Both the position numbers and the translations under genes were made by a program. This document shows, one piece after another, positions 58,365 through 64,000 of a stretch of DNA of 64,000 nucleotides. Source of the stretch: Streptomyces sp. D2-8 (lineage in GTDB: Bacteria; Actinomycetota; Actinomycetes; Streptomycetales; Streptomycetaceae); contig NZ_JAAHBP010000011.1 of NCBI RefSeq assembly GCF_023184515.1, forward strand, positions 1 to 64,000, read 5' to 3'. The first letter of the stretch is position 1. Each line of letters opens with the position of its first letter. The notes below the pieces were generated by a model that ran no database searches, had not been told where the DNA came from, and was given only the letters and a program-made list of their open reading frames with translations.

Positions 58365-59552
58365 TCAGCGCGCGAGCACGTCCTCGTCCTCGTCCCGGGG
58401 CACCGGCGGCTCCTGAGCGGCCTCGGCCGTCTTGCCGGCGTTCGCGGCCAGGGTGCGGATCTCGGGCAGGTCGTCATAGAGGTTCTGCCCGGGGCACTCG
58501 GTCGGGTAGCCGTCGCGGTGGCCGGAGATGCGGTGGAAGGTCCCCTTCTGGCCTAGCTTGTACTTGCCGTTGTCGGCACCGGAGGTCAGGACGACCGTCC
58601 CGGTCGGGTCGATGCCGTAGAGGCCGAGCTTCCACGCCGTGACCTTCGCGACCGACTCGCGCACCACGGCGTTCGTGGCCGTCGTGGAGTAGTTGCCGAG
58701 CACCGAGACGCTGCTGGTGGCGGTGTTGAACCCGTAGGCGTGCGCGCCGAGGACGGGCTTGTCCATACCGCCCGCACGGCCCTCGAAGACGGTGCCGCAC
58801 TTGTCGACGAGGAAGTGGTAGCCGATGTCGTTCCAGCCGTTGCTCTGCACGTGGTAGAGGAACACGCCGCGCACGATGGACGCCGACTCGGAGCAGGCGT
58901 AGTCGTTGGTGCCCGCCGTGTGGTGGACGAACATCGCCTTGGTGTCGCCGGTATAGGTGGGCGGGTCCTTCACCAGGGACTCGTCGGCGCCCCAGGCGGC
59001 GCGCGACGTCACGGCGGGACGCTCGGCCGCGAGCGGCCCGGCGGCCGGCTCGACGACGTCCCTCTCGACGACGTCCGGTTCGACGACCGCGGTGTGCACG
59101 CCGTCCGACCCGGCCTCGGGATCGACCAGTTCGACGCGCAGCCCCGCCGGCAGGCGCGAGCCCGAGACGCGCACCTGGACGCCGTCCGAGGGTCCGGTCC
59201 ACAGCGGCTGGGTGCTGCCGCGCACACCGGCCCGGTCCCGTTCGGGGCCGGCCTCGGGCGTACGGACGTCGGTCTCCAGGGGGCGCCACGCGCTCCACGC
59301 GCCGCTCTCCCGGGAGCGGGTGCGCACCTGGACGGTGCCGTCCAGGGTCGCGTCCGGGTCGTCCCAGGTGACACCGATCAGGCTGAACGGCTCGGTGGTG
59401 CGCGGGGCGAGGGACCGCTCACGGGGGTCGCCGCCCGGCACCCGGACGGTGTGCACACCGTCCGAGGAGACGGCCCGGGCGGGCTGGGTCAGGCCGAGGG
59501 CACCGAGGGCCAGAGCGGTGGCGACGGCGGTGCGCAGGAGGCGGGGTGTCAT
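58365..59552 (-). CDS. Secreted N-acetylmuramoyl-L-alanine amidase (PGRP-type amidase_2)
   Basis: A 395-residue exported enzyme. A signal peptide occupies residues 1-27 (LLRTAVATALALGALGLTQP). The middle is a beta-rich region with repeated VQVRxRS-type strands. The C-terminal catalytic domain has the zinc ligands of PGRP amidases: MFVHHTAGTNDY, GYHFLVDKCG, LGAHAYGFN and GHRDGYPTECPGQNLY (His and Cys). It cleaves the muramic acid-peptide bond. ATG 59552 has an AAAGGCGAG site; the frame is open over 2 kb upstream but only by chance of high GC. Confidence 0.93.
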   Translation of the reverse strand: MTPRLLRTAVATALALGALGLTQPARAVSSDGVHTVRVPGGDPRERSLAPRTTEPFSLIGVTWDDPDATLDGTVQVRTRSRESGAWSAWRPLETDVRTPEAGPERDRAGVRGSTQPLWTGPSDGVQVRVSGSRLPAGLRVELVDPEAGSDGVHTAVVEPDVVERDVVEPAAGPLAAERPAVTSRAAWGADESLVKDPPTYTGDTKAMFVHHTAGTNDYACSESASIVRGVFLYHVQSNGWNDIGYHFLVDKCGTVFEGRAGGMDKPVLGAHAYGFNTATSSVSVLGNYSTTATNAVVRESVAKVTAWKLGLYGIDPTGTVVLTSGADNGKYKLGQKGTFHRISGHRDGYPTECPGQNLYDDLPEIRTLAANAGKTAEAAQEPPVPRDEDEDVLAR

Positions 59553-59768
59553 ACGGCGCTCGCCTTTCGTGGGCGGTTCCATCGCGAGCAGAGCTCCCCG
59601 GTACGTCACTTGGCCGAAACCTCTGCGGGGCCGGGCTCCCGAGAACGGCGGGCCGGGTTGACCCGAACGGTCGTCGGCGCCCCGTGCCTGACGCGCTGTG
59701 ACACTTCCGTGCGGACCGGCGCTGATGAGCGTGGGAGGGCGCGCACTCGGCACGGACGAGGACGGTAC

Positions 59769-60386
59769 TTGGGTCAGGGAGCGGAACCCCGGCGAGGGCA
59801 GACGTACGACGGGGAACTGGGCGCGGCCGTCACGCGGGCCCAGCAGGGTGACGAGGCGGCCTTCGCGGTCGCCTACCGGCTTGTGCAGCCCGGACTGCTC
59901 GGCTATCTGCGCGGCCTGGTCGGGGACGACGCGGAGGACGTGGCGTCCGACGCCTGGCTGGAGATCGCCCGGGACCTCGGGCGGTTCCGGGGCGACGGGG
60001 CCGGCTTCCGCGGCTGGACGGCGACCATCGCCCGGCACCGGGCGCTGGACCACCTGCGCCGGCAGCGGGTACGGCCCCGGTCGTCCGCGCTGGAGCAGGA
60101 CGTCCTGGAACTGCCCGGACCGCAGAGCACGCATGACCAGGCGCTGGAGGCCATCTCCACCGAGCAGGCCCTGGAGCTGGTCCGGGGCCTGCCGCGCGAC
60201 CAGGCCGAGGCCGTGCTGCTGCGCGTCGTGGTCGGTCTCGACGGCCCGGCCGCCGCGCGGGTCCTGGGCAAGCGCCCGGGCGCGGTGCGCACGGCCGCCT
60301 ACCGGGGCCTGAAACGCCTCGCCGGGCAGCTGGGCGTGGAGAGTGTGACGGATGAGGCTCACCGGACGCTGGGTGAGTCGACGTGA
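59769..60386 (+). CDS. ECF-type RNA polymerase sigma factor, copy 1
   Basis: A 205-residue sigma70-family factor with regions 2 and 4 only. Region 2: GLLGYLRGLVGDDAEDVASD, FRGWTATIARHRALDHLRRQ. Region 4: ISTEQALELVRGLPRDQAEA, VLGKRPGAVRTAAYRGLKRL. The best start is TTG 59769 with GAGGA seven nt ahead; GTG 59709 is an alternative. Immediately downstream is a membrane protein gene that probably acts as its regulator. It is a paralogue of the factor at 61711, sharing LGKRPGAVRTAA and HRGLKRLA-type segments. Confidence 0.88.
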   Translation: MGQGAEPRRGQTYDGELGAAVTRAQQGDEAAFAVAYRLVQPGLLGYLRGLVGDDAEDVASDAWLEIARDLGRFRGDGAGFRGWTATIARHRALDHLRRQRVRPRSSALEQDVLELPGPQSTHDQALEAISTEQALELVRGLPRDQAEAVLLRVVVGLDGPAAARVLGKRPGAVRTAAYRGLKRLAGQLGVESVTDEAHRTLGEST

Positions 60387-60547
60387 GCGGAACCGGTGGT
60401 TTCGCGGACGGTCCGGGCGGGTCGCGCGGACTCGGCGCTCTGAACAGGGCGGACCGGCGGGACGTACTGGGGCCCGGCGGGCCGGCAGGCGCAGGCGGAA
60501 CAGACGGATCGATCGGATCGAGCAGGGACGGACACGGACATGGGTGA
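60383..60547 (+). CDS. Possible 54-residue coupling ORF between sigma factor and membrane protein
   Basis: GTG 60383 shares bases with the sigma stop (GTGA), and the frame ends in a TGA at 60545 that overlaps the ATG of the next gene (60540). The product is Gly/Asp/Ser-rich with no motif. It bridges exactly the gap between two genes, which is what a translational relay would look like; it may equally be chance. Confidence 0.35.
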   Translation: MSGTGGFADGPGGSRGLGALNRADRRDVLGPGGPAGAGGTDGSIGSSRDGHGHG

Positions 60548-61301
60548 ACGGCAGAGCGACGGCGGGCTTTCCGGCCGTGGTTCCCGGCACGCCGTCCTCG
60601 ACTCCGACGTGGAGGCGCTGATCGTCGCCTCCCTCATCCGGGACGGTGTCGACGCCGAGGCCGAACAGCGGGCCGTGGCCGCCTTCCGGGCCGCCCGGGA
60701 CGCCGGTGCCCCGCGGACGCGCACCCGTCGCCGGGACGACTGGCGTGCCCGGGAACGGCGCTGCCTGGGGCGGTCCCTGAAGACGACGCTCTCCCTGCTG
60801 CTCGCCAGTCTCACGCTGGGCGGCGTCGCGGTGGCGGCGATCGGCGTGGCGGGATCGTCGGAGGACGGCACGAAGGACACCCCCGAGCGTCGGCCCGCCC
60901 CGAGCAGTGCCCCGCGCGACCCGGCGGGGACGCCTCCTCGCGGCAGCCACAGCCCCGGCACCGGCTCGGCCCCGGCGCACCCGGACCGGCCGGACACCGC
61001 CCAGGACACCGAGGCCGCCCACTGCCGCGCCTATGAGCGGGCCGGGCGACGCGGCAAGGCCATGGAGGCGACGTCCTGGCAGCGTCTCGTGGCCGCCGCG
61101 GGCGGTGAGAGGAACGTCACGGCGTACTGCGCCGGGCAGCTGGACGAGCCGAAGGGCAGGAGCGGCGGCGCGGAGAACGACGACCCCGCCAAGGCCGAGG
61201 GCACTCCCGCCCCGAACAGCGGTGCGGGCGACGGGCCGGACGGCGGCACGGGCAAGAGCCGGAGCGAGGGCAAGCGCTCCCAGCCCAACGGCCGCCAGTA
61301 G
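60540..61301 (+). CDS. Single-pass membrane protein paired with the ECF sigma factor, copy 1
   Basis: A 253-residue protein. The N-terminal 85 residues are cytoplasmic (SDVEALIVASLIRDGVDAEA, AVAAFRAARDAG). One helix follows (TLSLLLASLTLGGVAVAAIG), then a long Pro/Ser/Gly-rich outer part with two Cys (AHCRAYERAG, AYCAGQLDEP). The position after a sigma factor and the topology are those of an anti-sigma or co-sensor, although no classical zinc anti-sigma motif (HxxxCxxC) is present. It resembles the gene at 62385 in layout. Confidence 0.7.
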   Translation: MGERQSDGGLSGRGSRHAVLDSDVEALIVASLIRDGVDAEAEQRAVAAFRAARDAGAPRTRTRRRDDWRARERRCLGRSLKTTLSLLLASLTLGGVAVAAIGVAGSSEDGTKDTPERRPAPSSAPRDPAGTPPRGSHSPGTGSAPAHPDRPDTAQDTEAAHCRAYERAGRRGKAMEATSWQRLVAAAGGERNVTAYCAGQLDEPKGRSGGAENDDPAKAEGTPAPNSGAGDGPDGGTGKSRSEGKRSQPNGRQ

Positions 61302-61325
61302 CTCCCGGCCAACGGCCGTCAGTAG
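61285..61325 (+). repeat. 24-bp tandem duplication at a gene's end
   Basis: CCAACGGCCGCCAGTAG (61285-61301) recurs as CCAACGGCCGTCAGTAG (61309-61325). The first copy contains the stop codon of the membrane protein gene. Confidence 0.6.
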
Positions 61326-61710
61326 TAAGAGATTCCGCGAACGGCGGCCGTGACCGCCGGGCGATTCCGCCCGTGCGCCGGCACCCGCCATGGCAACGGC
61401 CGAGGCCGCCACCCCCCACAGGAGAGGCCCCGGCCGTCGCGCGGCACGGGCCGCGCGGCGGCCCGTACTTCCTACAGCGCCCCGTGTGCGTTTTCTGTCA
61501 CACCCCACCGCGTCACGGCTTAGTTGCATCCTGGACGGACATGGACGGGGAGTGGTTTCAGGTCGTAACGTGCCATTCGCGCCAACGCGGAGGCGGCAAG
61601 ACCACCGCAACAACCTGCGGGCTTGTAACCGCAACCACCAATTGAGCAACCACGACGGCGAGAACCCGGACCGCGAGAGCGGCGCCGGTTGAGGCGCAGA
61701 AGGGCGCGCG
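61302..61710. other. Intergenic region upstream of the second sigma gene
   Basis: About 410 bp. Apart from the small duplication I see no supported gene. A 100-codon frame at 61390-61692 lacks a ribosome site and a recognisable product. The last 150 bp are less GC-rich (CAACCACCAATTGAGCAACC) and probably contain the promoter of the sigma gene. Confidence 0.45.
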
Positions 61711-62385
61711 GTGCTGGGGGACGACGCGGAGCTGACCGCCGCGGTGTGCGCGGCACAGGACGGAGACGAAGACGCGTTCCGGACTGTGTACCGCACCGTG
61801 CATCCGCGGCTGCTCGGGTACGTACGGACACTGGTCGGCGATCCCGACGCCGAGGACGTGACGTCCGAGGCGTGGCTTCAGATAGCCCGCGATCTGGAGC
61901 GGTTCACCGGCGACGCGGACCGGTTCCGCGGCTGGGCCGCCCGGATCGCCCGCAACCGCGCGCTGGACCACATACGCATGCGCGGGCGCCGGCCCGCGAT
62001 CGGCGGTGACGAGACCGAGCTGACCGGCCGGGCCGCCGAGTCGGACACCGCCGGCGAGGCCATCGAGGCGCTCGCCACCGACGGCACGTTCTCCCTGATC
62101 TCCCGGCTGCCGCAGGACCAGGCCGAGGCGGTCGTGCTGCGCGTGGTGGTGGGACTCGACGCGAAGACCGCCGCCGAGACGCTCGGCAAGCGCCCGGGCG
62201 CGGTCCGCACGGCGGCGCACCGGGGTCTGAAGAGGCTCGCCGAGCTGCTCGGCGACGACCCGCAGGCCGATCCGGAATCGGCCGGGGTGCTCGACGCACT
62301 GCCGCCCCAGCGAGAACCGCGCGGCGGTGCCGTGACGTCCGCAGGTGTGACGCATAGCGTTGCGCGGACGCAGAAGGATGTGTGA
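61711..62385 (+). CDS. ECF-type RNA polymerase sigma factor, copy 2
   Basis: A 224-residue paralogue of the factor at 59769. Region 2: LLGYVRTLVGDPDAEDVTSE, FRGWAARIARNRALDHIRMR. Region 4: FSLISRLPQDQAEAVVLRVV, LGKRPGAVRTAAHRGLKRLA. A C-terminal tail of about 40 residues is extra. GTG 61711 has an AGAAGGG site. The stop overlaps the next start, so sigma factor and membrane protein are produced in a fixed ratio. Confidence 0.9.
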   Translation: MLGDDAELTAAVCAAQDGDEDAFRTVYRTVHPRLLGYVRTLVGDPDAEDVTSEAWLQIARDLERFTGDADRFRGWAARIARNRALDHIRMRGRRPAIGGDETELTGRAAESDTAGEAIEALATDGTFSLISRLPQDQAEAVVLRVVVGLDAKTAAETLGKRPGAVRTAAHRGLKRLAELLGDDPQADPESAGVLDALPPQREPRGGAVTSAGVTHSVARTQKDV

Positions 62386-63443
62386 TGGCCGACGAGCAGT
62401 ACAGGTGGCTGGACCGCGAAACGGCGGAGCGTTTGCTGAGCGGAGAGCCACTCGAAGCTGTCGACGGAGCCGGCCGGGACCAGGCCGAACACCTCGCCAG
62501 GACCCTCGGCGCGCTGTCCGCCACACCCCCGCTGACCAGCGATGAACTCCCCGGCGAGGCCGCCGCGGTGGCCGCTTTCCGCAAAGCCCGCGCGGAACGC
62601 GCCGACGGGGCAGCGGCCCGCTCGGTCACCGGCGGACGGGACGCGGCCGAGGTCGCCGACGCGGGGCTGGTCCGTATCGGAACCCCCGGCGGCAGCGGCA
62701 CCGTCATCGCCCGGCGGCCCCGCTGGGCCCGTCCCGCCCGCTTCGCGCTGGCCGCCGTGCTGGCCGTCGGCATGGCCGGCGGGGTCGCCCTCGCGGCCGG
62801 AACCGGAGCCCTGAGGGCACCGTTCGGCGGCGACGAGCCCAACCCCGGCGCCTCCGTCTCGGCCTCCGTCACTCATCCCGAACGCCCGCTGGTGTCGCCC
62901 TCGCCGAGCGACGCCGCGCAGGGCGGCTCGACCCCCGACGACGCCCCGGGCGGCACCTCGCCGGGCGGGGCCGGTGCCCAGGGCGAGGACGCGGAGCGCG
63001 ACGACGCGGCCCCGAAGCCGGACGACCGGAAGAACCGCTCCGGCGACCACCGCAGGGAGATCACCTCCGCCTGCCGCGACCTCCGCGACGGCAAGCGGCT
63101 GGACCCCGACCGCAGGCGCGCTCTGCGGGACGCGGCGGGCGGCCTCCGGGCGTGGAAGTACTGCAAGGGCGTCCTGTCCAAGGCGGACCCCCGCTCGGGG
63201 GAGCGCGGGAACGACGACCACGCGGACAGGGGCCGTCACCAGGGCAAGGGCGCGGACCGGGACCGGAAGCAGGACAAGGCCGGCCGTGAGGCCGAGAAGC
63301 AGGCCGAGAAGCAGGCCGAGAAGCGCGCCGAGAAGAAGGACGACGACGATGACGACGCGGACCGTGACCGGCTCCGGGGCTCTGTCGCACCGCTGCGACC
63401 TGCGGTTTCGCACTCGCTGAAAATCTCCTGGCCGAGGGTGTGA
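62385..63443 (+). CDS. Single-pass membrane protein paired with the ECF sigma factor, copy 2
   Basis: A 352-residue protein. The cytoplasmic part has ADEQYRWLDRETAERLLSGE, AAAVAAFRKARAE; the membrane helix is FALAAVLAVGMAGGVALAAG. The outer part is Pro/Ser/Gly-rich with two Cys (SACRDLRDGK, WKYCKGVLSK), and a highly charged Lys/Glu/Asp tail (EAEKQAEKQAEKRAEKKDDD) follows. Layout and the two-Cys outer segment match the gene at 60540. Probably an anti-sigma-like partner. ATG 62385 (AGAAGG site) is preferred to the overlapping GTG 62382. Confidence 0.75.
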   Translation: MADEQYRWLDRETAERLLSGEPLEAVDGAGRDQAEHLARTLGALSATPPLTSDELPGEAAAVAAFRKARAERADGAAARSVTGGRDAAEVADAGLVRIGTPGGSGTVIARRPRWARPARFALAAVLAVGMAGGVALAAGTGALRAPFGGDEPNPGASVSASVTHPERPLVSPSPSDAAQGGSTPDDAPGGTSPGGAGAQGEDAERDDAAPKPDDRKNRSGDHRREITSACRDLRDGKRLDPDRRRALRDAAGGLRAWKYCKGVLSKADPRSGERGNDDHADRGRHQGKGADRDRKQDKAGREAEKQAEKQAEKRAEKKDDDDDDADRDRLRGSVAPLRPAVSHSLKISWPRV

Positions 63444-63542
63444 CGTTTTCGGCCGCCCTGGCGCAGTAATGAGTGAGCCGACTGGTCATCGGCCGTCGCA
63501 CAGAGCCGGGGTTCCCCCCGTACCTACGGCTCGTGCACCTGA

Positions 63543-63579
63543 GCGCGGGCGGGACACGTTCCCCCGGTCCCGCCCGCGC
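63543..63579. terminator. Bidirectional terminator between convergent genes
   Basis: Perfect 13-bp arms GCGCGGGCGGGAC and GTCCCGCCCGCGC around an 11-nt loop, between the gene ending at 63443 and the one ending at 63602. Confidence 0.75.
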
Positions 63580-63601
63580 CGCACACTTCCTCTCCCCGCC
63601 G

Positions 63602-64000
63602 TCACCAGGACACGACGATCCTGTCGCCGTTGCGGACCTGCGCGTACAGCTCCGCGATCGCGGCCTCGTCCCGTACGTTGACGCAGCCGTGCGAGGCGCC
63701 CGCGTAGCCCCGGGCGGCGAAGTCCGCCGAGAAGTGCACGGCCTGGCCGCCGCTGAAGAACATCGCGTAGGGCATGGGCGAGTCGTAGAGCGTCGAGACG
63801 TGGTCGCGGGACTTCCAGTAGACGGAGAAGACGCCCTCCCGGGTCGGCGTGTACTGCGAGCCGAAGCGGACCGCCATCGTCGACAGGGTCCGCCCGTCGA
63901 CCATCCAGCGCAGTGTCCTGCTGGTCTTGTCGATGCACAGCACCCGGCCGGTCCGGCAGCGCGCGTCCGGGGGGTCGGCCGGCTGGCCGCCCATCAGGTA
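63602..64000 (-). CDS. L,D-transpeptidase (YkuD domain), partial
   Basis: The C-terminal 130 residues of a YkuD-type protein; the 5' part lies beyond the window. The catalytic signature is complete: HFSADFAARGYAGASHGCVN, with the His and the nucleophile Cys of SHGCVN, then VRDEAAIAELYAQVRNGDRI. Such enzymes make 3-3 cross-links in peptidoglycan or attach proteins to it. An ATG at 63994 is probably internal, because the usual N-terminal export signal is absent. Confidence 0.85.
   Translation of the reverse strand, partial: YLMGGQPADPPDARCRTGRVLCIDKTSRTLRWMVDGRTLSTMAVRFGSQYTPTREGVFSVYWKSRDHVSTLYDSPMPYAMFFSGGQAVHFSADFAARGYAGASHGCVNVRDEAAIAELYAQVRNGDRIVVSW

Noticed and set aside
61390..61692. 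100-codon plus-strand frame before the second sigma gene
   Set aside because: Arg/Asn/His-rich, no ribosome site, and it would occupy the promoter region of the sigma gene.
58365..61796. Very long open minus-strand frame (1143 codons)
   Set aside because: Only the first 1.2 kb from the 3' end encode a recognisable protein (amidase, start 59552). The rest is antisense to the sigma factor gene and the membrane protein gene and is a GC-driven open frame.
1..64000. CRISPR arrays, tRNA or rRNA genes, prophage and complete insertion sequences
   Set aside because: No regularly spaced repeats, no tRNA-like cloverleaf with CCA-proximal features, no integrase or transposase motif was seen on either strand.

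Overview
The window reads as chromosomal DNA of a Streptomyces species. It has very high GC, codon third positions are almost all G or C, GTG and TTG starts are common, and genes are often joined by ATGA or GTGA stop-start overlaps. It also carries streptomycete signature families: ALF-repeat and DUF2690 proteins, the SCO4848-type membrane protein, and ECF sigma factor/membrane protein pairs. No rRNA, tRNA, CRISPR array, complete insertion sequence or phage gene was seen. Identifications rest on motifs and family recall; no database search was run.

Left part (1-11.8 kb). Cell-surface and signalling genes come first: a secreted ALF-type protein cut by the window edge, a Ser/Thr kinase with an outer peptidoglycan-binding domain, a small crystallin/inhibitor-like secreted protein, an M23 peptidase, and a second kinase fused to a lytic-transglycosylase-like domain. 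A truncated FHA gene is welded to the tail of an unrelated gene. Housekeeping genes follow: folD, a DUF3017 gene, an HTH/DUF2690 membrane regulator and mdh.

Middle left (12-23 kb). A five-gene block makes glycine betaine from choline and imports it: betaine aldehyde dehydrogenase, choline dehydrogenase, ABC ATPase, double permease and binding lipoprotein. Next come three AhpD-like carboxymuconolactone decarboxylase family genes and a PEP-mutase/isocitrate-lyase-like gene around a MocR regulator.

Accessory island (23-31.7 kb). This is the most novel-looking part. A six-gene unidirectional operon encodes a membrane-anchored ABM-fold protein, a fused aminodeoxychorismate synthase with an expanded repeat linker, a benzoate-CoA-ligase-like enzyme, a second adenylating enzyme, an FAD monooxygenase and an aminodeoxychorismate-lyase-like enzyme. 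In front of it lie four 11-bp direct repeats of the kind bound by SARP activators. I infer a dedicated p-aminobenzoate production, activation and oxidation pathway of unknown product.

Centre (31.7-50.4 kb). Here are a DMT transporter, a lipoprotein plus glutathionylspermidine-synthase-like pair, glyA behind a ZTP (pfl) riboswitch, a frameshifted membrane protein gene, trpS, and a 2'-5' RNA ligase-like gene. A decaprenylphosphoryl-arabinose-type cassette follows (DprE2, DprE1, PAP2, UbiA, GtrA), then a YihY membrane protein, a D,D-carboxypeptidase and a metallophosphoesterase. A TetR-linked divergent locus includes a possible ubiquitin-like protein ending in Gly-Gly. RHS debris and a Uma2 protein close this part.

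Right part (50.5-64 kb). The sdhCDAB operon, a UraD-like gene, a GH20 hexosaminidase, three small unknown genes, a secreted amidase, two paralogous ECF sigma/membrane-protein modules and a partial L,D-transpeptidase.
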